13,911 nucleotides of DNA from Prevotellaceae bacterium UBA1743 (GCA_002314945.1 DCHV01000003.1:1-13911), one strand, 5' to 3'; shown: positions 1 to 7,214, numbered from the stretch's first letter. Numbers and translations: made by a program. Notes: generated by a model from the sequence alone, not told the origin.

Positions 1-10
1 TCGAGTCCCG

Positions 11-57
11 TACACACCGCAAAAGAGAGTCTTACGGCTCTCTTTTTTCGTTGTGTA
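11..57 (+). terminator. Hairpin of repeat copy 1 (terminator-like)
   Basis: AAAAGAGAG (21-29) pairs perfectly with CTCTCTTTT (38-46) around the loop TCTTACGG, and two further T's follow. The stem can be extended outward: CG (18-19) pairs with CG (49-50), and TACACA (11-16) pairs with TGTGTA (52-57). The outer arm is the acceptor 3' strand of the tRNA-Asp fragment. The form is that of an intrinsic terminator; whether it terminates anything here is inferred. Confidence 0.7.
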
Positions 58-130
58 AAGACTCTCACCCGTACCCCCAGGGGTCAGGGTTATTCGGCTT
101 CGCCTCATCAAGCTTCGCAGTCGAGTCCCG

Positions 131-179
131 TACACACCGCAAAAAAGAGAGTTTTACGGCTCTCTTTTTTCGTTGTGTA
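131..179 (+). terminator. Hairpin of repeat copy 2 (terminator-like)
   Basis: AAAAAAGAGAG (141-151) pairs perfectly with CTCTCTTTTTT (160-170), giving 11 bp around the loop TTTTACGG. CG (138-139) with CG (171-172) and TACACA (131-136) with TGTGTA (174-179) extend the stem. Compared with copy 1, two extra A's on the left arm are matched by paired T's on the right arm, so the stem stays fully paired. Confidence 0.7.
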
Positions 180-262
180 AAGACTCTCACCCGTGCCCCC
201 AGGGGTCAGGGTTATTCGGCTTCGCCTCATCAAGCTTCGCAGTCGAGTCCCGTACACACCGC

Positions 263-290
263 AAAAAGAGAGTCTTACGGCTCTCTTTTT
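263..290 (+). terminator. Hairpin of repeat copy 3 (terminator-like)
   Basis: AAAAAGAGAG (263-272) pairs with CTCTCTTTTT (281-290) around the loop TCTTACGG, and one more T follows. The outer arm is lost because the sequence diverges at 296. Its position just upstream of the promoter at 299-330 would insulate the lipoprotein gene from upstream transcription. Confidence 0.65.
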
Positions 291-298
291 TCGTTTTA

Positions 299-330
299 TT
301 TGTATGGGTCGTATTTAATTTGTAATTTTG
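299..330 (+). promoter_or_regulatory. Bacteroidota-type promoter for the lipoprotein gene
   Basis: TTTG (299-302) and TAATTTTG (323-330) are separated by 20 nt, fitting the Bacteroidota -33/-7 consensus TTTG...TAnnTTTG. Transcription would start near 335-338, leaving a leader of roughly 95 nt. The promoter begins just after the repeat array loses homology. Confidence 0.6.
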
Positions 331-347
331 TCGCGTCTTGTTATGAC

Positions 348-375
348 TCGTGCTGTTTTTGAATTCGCAACACGA
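348..375 (+). other. Leader hairpin upstream of the lipoprotein gene
   Basis: TCGTGCTG (348-355) pairs with CAACACGA (368-375) with one mismatch around a 12 nt loop. It would lie in the 5' untranslated leader. No T-run follows, so it does not look like a terminator. It may be chance; no known riboswitch was recognised. Confidence 0.25.
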
Positions 376-430
376 CCGTGAGTGGAAAAAAATGGCAAGG
401 TAACAAATTTGAGGATGAAAGTATATCTCT

Positions 431-2737
431 ATGTGCACATATATGCGTAATACAATTTTTGCAGCCGTGGCTGTGGTTTTTCTGGTGGGATGCCAGAAAC
501 TCCCTTTTGAACCTCAAGTCCTGTCCTATGACGGAAATAAGGTGGTACATACTTATGAGTTTGACGGTTCCTCTCTGAATGCTGACAGTGTCGGTAAGTG
601 GTCTGTCGATATAGACAAGGAAAAAGTTTCCGATGAAGCAGAAGACTTCACTGTGACCTTCGCTGTACAGGAAGGGGAGTTGCACTCAGGCGGCGCCGCT
701 GTTCAGTTTGAGTTTGATGACTGGAGTACTGATAATTATGTTTTCGCTCCGTGTTGTCTCTACAACGGCAATCGCTTCAGGTATCTGCCCATAGGTTATC
801 CTCCGTTTATATATGATGAGAAGGATCGTCCACTGGATATGCCTATCACCGTCACCAATATTCCTCGCCTGGCAGGGGACGGTAGTGACTCTTATGTTGA
901 TTTCAAGACCAGTAGTTGTGCCACTCCTTTGGCAGGTTTTTATGACAGACAGTCAAAAAGGGGCTTTTTCATTCTCACAGATGAGACGGGGAGTCTGGAC
1001 AACGACGCATTCTTTATCAATGAATATCCATCCGAGAAACGTCTGACCATCCGACTCTCTTCCCCGGGAGTGCGCGAGCATCGATATGTCATGTGTAATG
1101 CCGACTATCCGAGCAATGACTGCGGAAAAGACCTGAAGCCGGGTGATGAAATCAAGATGCATTTCCGTGTCTATGATTTCCCCTGCGAAGATCTGATGGC
1201 ATATTTCGATAAATATCTGTCTATCCGCAAGGATTTGTCGGGTCAGAACGAGTATCGTAATCTGGAACCTTTCAGCAGCATCCATTCCGCCATTATCGCT
1301 CATCATTTCGAGGATAAGTGGTATGAGGATGACAACGTCGGTTATGACAGCAACAATCCCCAAGGAAACAGCCGTTTCGGCCATTTCCAGCTGGCGTGGA
1401 ACGGCCCTCCTGCACTGTCACTTATGCAACTTCTGAATCCTCATCCAGATCAGAAGGAGGCGCTCCGACGTATAGAACGCACATTTGATGCCATGGTGTC
1501 CATGCAGGGTGAATCCGGGCTTTTCAGAGCTATACTCATGAGGGGTGAATTCTTCGGTGATGACTTTAATACCTGCGACCAGGGGAATCGTGACATCTCG
1601 ATGGTGCTTCGAACGGGAATGACAGTATATTATGCCCTGCAGTGTTTCGATCTGCTCCGACTCCAAGGACGAGGAGACTTCATCAAACCAGAGTGGGAGA
1701 ATTCCATTCGAAAAGCCTGTGATGCACTGTGTACCCTGTTTAACCGTTATGGCGAATTTGGTATGATGGTATACGCATGTACGGGAGAAATGCACACGCC
1801 CAATTCCTCAGCGGGTGTTCTGTCTATAGGCGCATTGGCTTACGCTTCGGAATATTTTGGAGAGCCTGATTATCTTACCATGGCAGAGAAGGCAGGAGAT
1901 TACTATTATGAAAATCATCTGGCGAAAGGATATGTCGGTGGCGGCGCCGCCGAGATCCTACAGTGCCCGGATAGTGAATCCTCCTCTGAATTGACCGAAT
2001 CATTTGTTGCCTTGTTTGAGATAACCCGAAATGAAAAGTGGCTCAAACGTGCCTGTGATGCAGCTTCAATGTTCTCAACCTGGGTGGTGTCATACGACTA
2101 CAAGTTCCCTGAATCATCCATTTTCGGTCAGCATAATATAAAGTCGGCCGGTTCGGTATGGGCCAGTGTACAGAATGAGCACAGTGCCCCAGGTATATAT
2201 GTCCTTTCTGGCGATTTCCTGCTGAAACTATACCGATATACAGGTGACAGACGCTATCTCGAACTTGACAAGGATATGTCACATAACATAGTTCAGTACG
2301 TGAACACCGAAAATAACCGTATCCAGAGCGAGGGCAGCTTCGGCTATGTGACGGAACGTGTCAATATCGGGGACTGGGAGGGTGCTGACTATGTCGGCCG
2401 TATTCCTCAGAATGACTCAAATATCGCGTGGGAGAACTGTACAATGCTGCATACCACCATGAACCCGGGAATCTATGTCACTCCGGATAATGGCGAACTG
2501 ATGGTCTTCGATCATGTGGACGCCCGTATCGTCAGCAGTGACGCTGATTCTGTGACACTGGAAATCACCAATCCCACTTATCGGGATGGCGATATTTCGG
2601 TTCTTGCAGAATCTTCCACCTATGCCAGGGAAACTTCTTTGGGTTGGAATGGTCCCTTCTTTTGGCCCAAAGTCCATGTTCCTTCAGGTGAGAGTGTCAC
2701 AGTTACCCTTCCTGTAAAAAATACAGGCGGTAACTGA
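431..2737 (+). CDS. Predicted secreted lipoprotein, alpha-toroid (six-hairpin glycosidase-like) enzyme, family unassigned
   Basis: A 768-residue protein with a lipoprotein signal peptide: a hydrophobic stretch runs to the lipobox LVGC, so Cys21 would be lipidated. No acidic export signal directly follows the Cys (QKLPFEP), so a periplasmic rather than surface position is possible. The N-terminal third (about 30-260) looks beta-rich. The central part (about 285-640) has repeated helical pairs with aromatic and Gly-rich loops and hairpin-like stretches such as RNEKWLKRACDAA and TGDRRYLELDKDM, typical of (alpha/alpha) toroid glycoside hydrolases and polysaccharide lyases. The last ~100 residues look beta-sandwich-like. 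I recognise no specific GH or PL family and cannot name catalytic residues. The ATG at 431 has a purine-rich stretch (410-420) about 10 nt upstream; an in-frame ATG at 443 also gives a good signal peptide. The following epimerase gene has its own promoter, so this gene is probably transcribed alone. The substrate is unknown. Confidence 0.72.
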   Translation: MCTYMRNTIFAAVAVVFLVGCQKLPFEPQVLSYDGNKVVHTYEFDGSSLNADSVGKWSVDIDKEKVSDEAEDFTVTFAVQEGELHSGGAAVQFEFDDWSTDNYVFAPCCLYNGNRFRYLPIGYPPFIYDEKDRPLDMPITVTNIPRLAGDGSDSYVDFKTSSCATPLAGFYDRQSKRGFFILTDETGSLDNDAFFINEYPSEKRLTIRLSSPGVREHRYVMCNADYPSNDCGKDLKPGDEIKMHFRVYDFPCEDLMAYFDKYLSIRKDLSGQNEYRNLEPFSSIHSAIIAHHFEDKWYEDDNVGYDSNNPQGNSRFGHFQLAWNGPPALSLMQLLNPHPDQKEALRRIERTFDAMVSMQGESGLFRAILMRGEFFGDDFNTCDQGNRDISMVLRTGMTVYYALQCFDLLRLQGRGDFIKPEWENSIRKACDALCTLFNRYGEFGMMVYACTGEMHTPNSSAGVLSIGALAYASEYFGEPDYLTMAEKAGDYYYENHLAKGYVGGGAAEILQCPDSESSSELTESFVALFEITRNEKWLKRACDAASMFSTWVVSYDYKFPESSIFGQHNIKSAGSVWASVQNEHSAPGIYVLSGDFLLKLYRYTGDRRYLELDKDMSHNIVQYVNTENNRIQSEGSFGYVTERVNIGDWEGADYVGRIPQNDSNIAWENCTMLHTTMNPGIYVTPDNGELMVFDHVDARIVSSDADSVTLEITNPTYRDGDISVLAESSTYARETSLGWNGPFFWPKVHVPSGESVTVTLPVKNTGGN

Positions 2738-2779
2738 TCCAAGGTGAAGGTGCTTAGGTTCTTTTCTGATGCAAAATGG

Positions 2780-2809
2780 TTGGAAAATGGGAAATAATGC
2801 GTACCTTTG
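2780..2809 (+). promoter_or_regulatory. Bacteroidota-type promoter for the epimerase gene
   Basis: TTG (2780-2782) and TACCTTTG (2802-2809) are 19 nt apart, a good match to the -33/-7 consensus. Transcription would start near 2815, about 30 nt before the ATG at 2845. Confidence 0.65.
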
Positions 2810-2844
2810 TGGCTCGGTAAGAAAATAGCGAATCAAGAACACGA

Positions 2845-3939
2845 ATGTCTATAAATATGAAATTTTCAAATACAACCATATTGGTGACGGGAGCTGCTGG
2901 ATTCATAGGCTCCAATCTGGTACTACGCCTCCTTCGCGAGAGCGAAAACGTAGAGGTGATAGGGGTGGATAATGTGAATGACTATTACGATGTATCCATC
3001 AAGGAATGGAGATTGACCGAAATAGAGAAGGCTCAAAATCTGCAGACGGGTGGAAATCGGTTTGTCTTCGAGAGAGGCTCTATTGCCGATCGTGACCTGG
3101 TGAACTATGTTTTTGAGAAATATCGTCCTTCGATCGTGGTGAATCTGGCTGCTCAGGCAGGTGTACGCTATAGCATCTCTCATCCGGATGTATATATGGA
3201 ATCTAACGTAATCGGTTTCTACAACATACTGGAGGCTTGCCGCCATTCCTACGATAATGGGGCGCAGGGCGTGTCACACCTGGTGTATGCTTCCTCCTCC
3301 TCGGTGTATGGCAGCAACAAGAAGATTCCATATTCCACGGATGACAAAGTGGACAATCCGGTAAGTCTGTATGCAGCTACCAAGAAGAGCAACGAACTGA
3401 TGGCTCACTGCTACAGCAAACTGTACAACATTCCCAGTACGGGACTCCGCTTTTTTACCGTCTATGGCCCAGCTGGACGTCCTGATATGGCCTATTTCGG
3501 ATTCACCGACAAATTGCTGAAAGGGGAGACGATCAAGATATTCAACTACGGAAACTGTCTGAGAGATTTTACATACGTGGATGATATCGTGGAGGGCGTG
3601 ATGCGCGTGATGGCCAAGGCTCCTGAACGTCAGGTGGGCGAAGATGGACTGCCTGTGCCTCCCTACAAGGTGTATAACATTGGCAACAACCATCCCGAGA
3701 ATCTGCTGGATTTCGTGAAAATTCTACAGGAAGAGTTGACTCGAGCCGGAGTTCTGCCTGAGGATTACGATTTCGAGGCACACAAAGAACTTGTACCGAT
3801 GCAGCTTGGGGATGTACCCGTGACGTATGCAGATACAACGCCTTTGGAACGTGATTTCGGCTTCAAACCTTCCACTTCGTTGAGGGATGGACTTCGCCGA
3901 TTCGCGGAGTGGTATCACGATTTCTATCAGAAAGGATGA
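2845..3939 (+). CDS. UDP-glucuronate 4-epimerase (NAD-dependent extended SDR)
   Basis: This 364-residue protein should interconvert UDP-glucuronate and UDP-galacturonate in the cytoplasm, supplying uronic acids for capsule, exopolysaccharide or lipopolysaccharide. It belongs to the extended short-chain dehydrogenase/epimerase family. The N-terminal NAD-binding motif GAAGFIG is at residues 16-22, the catalytic serine region YASSSSVYG at 148-156, and the catalytic pair Tyr176/Lys180 in YAATK. Downstream, FFTVYGPAGRPDMAYFGF and LRDFTYVDDIVEGV are characteristic of the CapI/LpsL-type uronate epimerases rather than GalE. Length is normal for the family. The ATG at 2845 is used; an in-frame ATG at 2857 (M5) is almost as likely because the Rossmann strand begins just after it. 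No glycosyltransferases surround it, so it probably serves a pathway encoded elsewhere. A related uronate or galactose 4-epimerase activity cannot be excluded. Confidence 0.9.
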   Translation: MSINMKFSNTTILVTGAAGFIGSNLVLRLLRESENVEVIGVDNVNDYYDVSIKEWRLTEIEKAQNLQTGGNRFVFERGSIADRDLVNYVFEKYRPSIVVNLAAQAGVRYSISHPDVYMESNVIGFYNILEACRHSYDNGAQGVSHLVYASSSSVYGSNKKIPYSTDDKVDNPVSLYAATKKSNELMAHCYSKLYNIPSTGLRFFTVYGPAGRPDMAYFGFTDKLLKGETIKIFNYGNCLRDFTYVDDIVEGVMRVMAKAPERQVGEDGLPVPPYKVYNIGNNHPENLLDFVKILQEELTRAGVLPEDYDFEAHKELVPMQLGDVPVTYADTTPLERDFGFKPSTSLRDGLRRFAEWYHDFYQKG

Positions 3940-3975
3940 TTTTTTCAACTTTCGTATAATTATTTATTGGAAAAG

Positions 3976-4007
3976 TTTGGCCGTTTCGCGAGAAGTACGT
4001 AAATTTG
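3976..4007 (+). promoter_or_regulatory. Promoter of the tRNA-Asp gene
   Basis: TTTG (3976-3979) and TAAATTTG (4000-4007) are separated by 20 nt, matching the Bacteroidota consensus. The start site would be about 12-15 nt before the mature tRNA 5' end, leaving a short leader for RNase P. It may also drive radA by readthrough. Confidence 0.65.
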
Positions 4008-4026
4008 CACTCGCAAATGAGCAATC

Positions 4027-4100
4027 GGTGTGTTAGTTCAGCTGGTTAGAATACATGCCTGTCACGCATGGGGTCACGGGTTCGAGTCCCGTACACACCG
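4027..4100 (+). tRNA. tRNA-Asp (anticodon GTC)
   Basis: A full cloverleaf folds. The acceptor stem is GGTGTGT (4027-4033) with ACACACC (4093-4099). The D-arm is GTTC (4036-4039) closed by GAAT with one G-T pair. The anticodon stem is CATGC (4054-4058) with GCATG (4066-4070) around the loop CTGTCAC, putting anticodon GTC at 4061-4063. The T-arm is CGGGTTCGAGTCCCG. The discriminator is G4100, as expected for tRNA-Asp. CCA is not encoded (CAA follows), so it must be added after transcription. Its 3' 19 nt are the seed of the repeats at 1-295. Confidence 0.97.
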
Positions 4101-4102
4101 CA

Positions 4103-4130
4103 AAGAAGAGAGCCTTATGACTCTCTTCTT
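4103..4130 (+). terminator. Hairpin terminator after tRNA-Asp
   Basis: AAGAAGAGAG (4103-4112) pairs perfectly with CTCTCTTCTT (4121-4130) around CCTTATGA. Unlike the copies at 1-295, it lacks a clean T-run, so termination may be partial and leave readthrough into radA. GTGTGTA (4134-4140) is complementary to TACACAC (4092-4098) in the tRNA acceptor 3' strand and could extend the hairpin into the tRNA. Confidence 0.6.
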
Positions 4131-4174
4131 GTCGTGTGTAAAGACTCTCACCCTTATTTTCATGATATATAGGA

Positions 4175-5587
4175 ATGGCTCAGAAGGATAAGACAGTGTA
4201 TGTGTGTGACTATTGCGGGCAAGAAAGCCTGAAATGGGTGGGAAAGTGTCCTGCCTGCAATAGGTGGAACACCATGAAGGAGATAACGATCAAGGCCGAG
4301 AAACCACAGTCGATGGCTACACGAGCTGCTCTGCAGGCAGCAGGGGCAGATGTGGATCGACATGCCATACCAGTGAGAATGCACGAGATACATGCCGAGG
4401 ATGAACCTCGCATGGACATGAGAGACGGGGAACTGAATCGTGTGCTCGGAGGAGGTATGGTGCCAGGTAGCCTCGTTCTGCTGGGCGGAGAACCTGGAAT
4501 CGGAAAGAGTACGCTGGTGCTACAGACGGTCTTGCACTTGGATGGAAAGAAAGTGCTGTATGTGAGTGGGGAGGAGAGTGCGCGACAAATCAAACTACGG
4601 GCTGACCGCTTGCGTAAGCAACAGGGACTGACACAAGAGGATACAAACGAACTGCTTGTCTTGTGTGAGACGAGTCTGGAACAGATTTTCTATCAGATAG
4701 AGCAAACACAACCCGATCTGGTGGTGATTGACTCTATCCAAACCATCCAAACGGAAGGCGTGGAGTCTTCGCCAGGAAGTCTGACGCAGATACGCGAGTG
4801 TGCGGCAAGCCTGCTGAAATATGCCAAGGGTGGGGGAGTGAGCATCATGTTGATAGGGCATATCAACAAGGAAGGCTCCTTGGCTGGGCCCAAGGTGCTC
4901 GAACACATCGTGGACACTGTCCTCCAGTTTGAGGGCGACCAACATTACATGTACCGCATCCTGAGGAGTATCAAGAACCGTTTCGGGAGCACAAGCGAGA
5001 TAGGTATCTATGAGATGCGTCATGATGGTCTGCGACAAGTGACGAATCCGAGTGAACTCCTGTTGACAGACAATAGGGATGGTCTTTCGGGCGTAGCTAT
5101 TGCAAGCGCTATCGAGGGGGTTCGACCTTTCCTGATAGAAACGCAGGCATTGGTCAGCACAGCTGCATACGGCACGGCTCAGCGAAGTACAACAGGATTC
5201 GAGAGCAGGAGATTGAACATGCTTCTGGCTGTGCTGGAGAAAAGGGTGGGATTCAAATTGGCACAGAAGGATGTCTTCCTGAATATCGCAGGTGGTTTGC
5301 GCGTGACAGACCCTGCCATCGACCTGAGTGTGATAGCCTCGGTACTGAGCAGTAACGGGGATATGCCTATCGAAGGAAATGTGTGCATGGCAGGCGAAGT
5401 GGGATTAAGCGGAGAGATACGTCCTGTGGCACGCATCGAACAACGTATCGCAGAGGCACAGAAACTGGGCTTCCAACGGATGATACTGCCCAAATTCAAT
5501 ATGAGTGGCCTGAATCCTGCCCAATATTCGATAGAATTGGTGCCTGTACGACGTGTAGTGGAGGCAGTGAGGGAATTATTCGGATAG
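4175..5587 (+). CDS. radA: DNA repair protein RadA (Sms)
   Basis: RadA is a RecA-like ATPase that promotes branch migration and processing of recombination intermediates; in other bacteria it acts with RecA at stalled forks and during transformation. The 470-residue length is normal. An N-terminal four-cysteine zinc finger is seen (Cys11, Cys14, Cys25, Cys28). The Walker A motif GEPGIGKST starts near residue 105, and VVIDSIQT fits Walker B. The RadA-specific KNRFG motif begins at Lys267. The C-terminal part (about 300-470) is the Lon-protease-like domain, without expected protease activity. The ATG at 4175 directly precedes the zinc finger. No TAnnTTTG promoter is visible between the tRNA hairpin and the start, so readthrough from the tRNA-Asp promoter is plausible. 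Its end overlaps the convergent oxidoreductase gene by 12 bp. Confidence 0.97.
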   Translation: MAQKDKTVYVCDYCGQESLKWVGKCPACNRWNTMKEITIKAEKPQSMATRAALQAAGADVDRHAIPVRMHEIHAEDEPRMDMRDGELNRVLGGGMVPGSLVLLGGEPGIGKSTLVLQTVLHLDGKKVLYVSGEESARQIKLRADRLRKQQGLTQEDTNELLVLCETSLEQIFYQIEQTQPDLVVIDSIQTIQTEGVESSPGSLTQIRECAASLLKYAKGGGVSIMLIGHINKEGSLAGPKVLEHIVDTVLQFEGDQHYMYRILRSIKNRFGSTSEIGIYEMRHDGLRQVTNPSELLLTDNRDGLSGVAIASAIEGVRPFLIETQALVSTAAYGTAQRSTTGFESRRLNMLLAVLEKRVGFKLAQKDVFLNIAGGLRVTDPAIDLSVIASVLSSNGDMPIEGNVCMAGEVGLSGEIRPVARIEQRIAEAQKLGFQRMILPKFNMSGLNPAQYSIELVPVRRVVEAVRELFG

Positions 5588-7147
5588 GTAGTTCAGACAG
5601 GCTTCGGCACAACGTTCGCCATCCACTCCGGCACTGACAATGCCTCCTGCATAGCCTGCCCCTTCGCCACAAGGGAAGAGGCCAGACAAACTGATATGTT
5701 GCAGGGATGTGGCGTCGCGAATGATACGAATTGGACTGCTTGTACGAGTCTCCACACCAATCACTGTGGCTTCGGCTGTGAGAAAACCATGTTTCTGCCG
5801 TCCCCACGCGCGGAATGCTTCCTGCAGTCGCTTGCTCACGAAATCCGGCATCCAGAAATGCAAGGGGCTGGCAATGAGGCCAGGGGCATAGGATGAAGCA
5901 TTCAAGTCGGCACTCAGACGATTGTTTACAAAATCCGTCATCCGTTGTGCGGGGGCAGTCTGTTTCCGGTTGCCTTGCAGCCAACATTGGCGCTCGAGTT
6001 CTTCCTGATATTCAAGCATGGTGAGGGGTGTGGGATGCTCTGACACATCCTCGGGGTGCATCTCTACTACGATGCCACTGTTGCTCCATTTTCCTCCTCT
6101 GTTGCTTGGGCTCATCCCGTTGACTACAATCTGCTCGGGGCCGCTTGCAGCAGGTACTACAAATCCTCCAGGGCACATGCAGAAACTATACACGCCACGT
6201 CCATCTACTTGTTGCACGAGATTGTATTCTGCAGCAGGCAACCATTTGCCTCGTCCCTGACGTGAATGGTATTGTATTTGGTCTATCAATTCTGCAGGAT
6301 GCTCCAACCTGACTCCGATGGCTAAGCCTTTGGACTCGATATGAATCGCATGATCGTAAAGCCATCGATATACATCGCGTGCTGAATGGCCTGTGGCTAA
6401 AATGACAGCCTGAGAAGGTAGAAATGAATTGCGATCTTCGGAACGGTCGAGATGTTCCACTTCGATGCCTTCCACTCGCTCGTTTCTGATACAGATAGAA
6501 GTCATCTTGGTCTGGAAATAAACCTCTCCACCGCATTGGAGAATGGTGTTGCGCATGTTCTCGATTACGCGAGGCAAACGGTCGGTTCCGATATGAGGAT
6601 GGGCGTCCACCAATATGTTGGGGTTGGCACCATGCTGGACAAACACCTTGAGAATCTTTTCAGAATCTCCTCTTTTCTTGCTTCGGGTGTAGAGTTTACC
6701 GTCGCTGTAAGCACCTGCTCCGCCTTCGCCGAAAGAGTAGTTGCTTTCTGAATTGACTTCTTGTGAAGGACGAATCAGAGCGATGTCCTTCTTCCGTTCT
6801 CGTACATCCTTGCCCCTTTCGACAACGATAGGACGCAGGTTGAGCTCAATCAGTCTCAATGCAGCGAAAAGGCCTCCAGGGCCCGCTCCAACTACGATGA
6901 CGGATGGACGATGGCTGACGTCGTGATACATGATGGGGGAGAAGGGTTCCTCCTGTGGTTTGTCTCCTCCTGTGTAGATGCGTAACGTGAGGTTGATGTA
7001 CACCGTGCGTTGGCGGGCATCAATACTACGTTTCAGTACACGTGCTGCTGTGGCCTTGATACCCTGTTCACGCTGGAGATAAGCCAAAATGGAGCGCTCG
7101 TCAAACGCTTCCTGGGGAAGAATGCGAAGTTGTATTTCTCGGATCAT
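5576..7147 (-). CDS. FAD-dependent oxidoreductase (COG2509-type NAD(P)/FAD-dependent dehydrogenase)
   Basis: This 523-residue predicted flavoprotein belongs to the widespread but poorly characterised group of FAD-dependent dehydrogenases. After an N-terminal region of about 80 residues comes the dinucleotide-binding motif VIVVGAGPGGLFAALRL, with its glycines at 87-92, followed by an acidic FAD-ribose contact in VVERG. Near the C-terminus, GLFPCGEGAGYAGGIVSAGVDG is the second FAD-contacting motif seen in this superfamily. There is no signal peptide, so it should be cytoplasmic. The physiological substrate is not known and I do not guess one. The ATG (complement of 7145-7147) lies just downstream of a clear minus-strand -7 box, implying a very short leader. 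It is divergent from thrA, and its TAA lies inside the last codons of radA on the other strand. Confidence 0.88.
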   Translation of the reverse strand: MIREIQLRILPQEAFDERSILAYLQREQGIKATAARVLKRSIDARQRTVYINLTLRIYTGGDKPQEEPFSPIMYHDVSHRPSVIVVGAGPGGLFAALRLIELNLRPIVVERGKDVRERKKDIALIRPSQEVNSESNYSFGEGGAGAYSDGKLYTRSKKRGDSEKILKVFVQHGANPNILVDAHPHIGTDRLPRVIENMRNTILQCGGEVYFQTKMTSICIRNERVEGIEVEHLDRSEDRNSFLPSQAVILATGHSARDVYRWLYDHAIHIESKGLAIGVRLEHPAELIDQIQYHSRQGRGKWLPAAEYNLVQQVDGRGVYSFCMCPGGFVVPAASGPEQIVVNGMSPSNRGGKWSNSGIVVEMHPEDVSEHPTPLTMLEYQEELERQCWLQGNRKQTAPAQRMTDFVNNRLSADLNASSYAPGLIASPLHFWMPDFVSKRLQEAFRAWGRQKHGFLTAEATVIGVETRTSSPIRIIRDATSLQHISLSGLFPCGEGAGYAGGIVSAGVDGERCAEACLNYLSE

Positions 7148-7164
7148 ATACGTAAATGTTGTCG

Positions 7165-7172
7165 CAAAAGTA
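7165..7172 (-). promoter_or_regulatory. -7 box of the oxidoreductase promoter
   Basis: On the minus strand this reads TACTTTTG, a full match to TAnnTTTG. No clear TTTG is found 19-20 nt upstream, so the -33 element is weak. The transcript would start about 10-15 nt before the ATG. Confidence 0.5.
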
Positions 7173-7214
7173 GAAATAATTTTTCTTTTGTCGGGACGTT
7201 AGCGAATTTATTCG

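Larger units (their letters stand above)
1..295 (+). repeat. Tandem repeat array built on a tRNA-Asp 3' end plus terminator hairpin
   Basis: Two full units (1-120 and 121-242) and a partial third (243-295) are almost identical. Each unit opens with a block matching 4082-4102, which is the T-arm and acceptor 3' strand of the tRNA-Asp gene plus CA. A hairpin with an AG-rich/CT-rich stem follows, then a segment matching sequence downstream of the tRNA (TGTGTAAAGACTCTCACCC in units 1 and 2). A spacer of about 50 bp (71-120; 193-242) has no counterpart at the tRNA locus. The third copy diverges at 296. Units are 120 and 122 bp, differing mainly in the A and T runs of the hairpin. No complete tRNA can be folded because the D-arm and anticodon arm are missing. 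The left edge falls inside a unit, so more copies or an intact tRNA-Asp may lie upstream. Nothing here looks protein-coding. Confidence 0.9.

Noticed and set aside
1..19. Annotating tRNA genes in the repeat copies
   Set aside because: Only the T-arm remainder and acceptor 3' strand are present in copies 2 and 3. Copy 1 starts at the window edge, so an intact tRNA ending there cannot be shown or excluded.
1..295. Possible CRISPR array
   Set aside because: Units are ~120 bp and near-identical throughout, with no short repeats separated by unique spacers and no cas genes nearby.
51..362. Open reading frame of 103 codons across the repeat array
   Set aside because: It reads through tRNA-derived repeats and hairpins, changes frame between copies because the units are 120 and 122 bp, and has no recognisable domain.
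243..4102. Complete integrative element between the tRNA 3' repeats
   Set aside because: No integrase, relaxase, phage or plasmid gene is encoded there; only the repeat arrangement is suggestive, so it is kept as a finding and not as a mobile-element feature.
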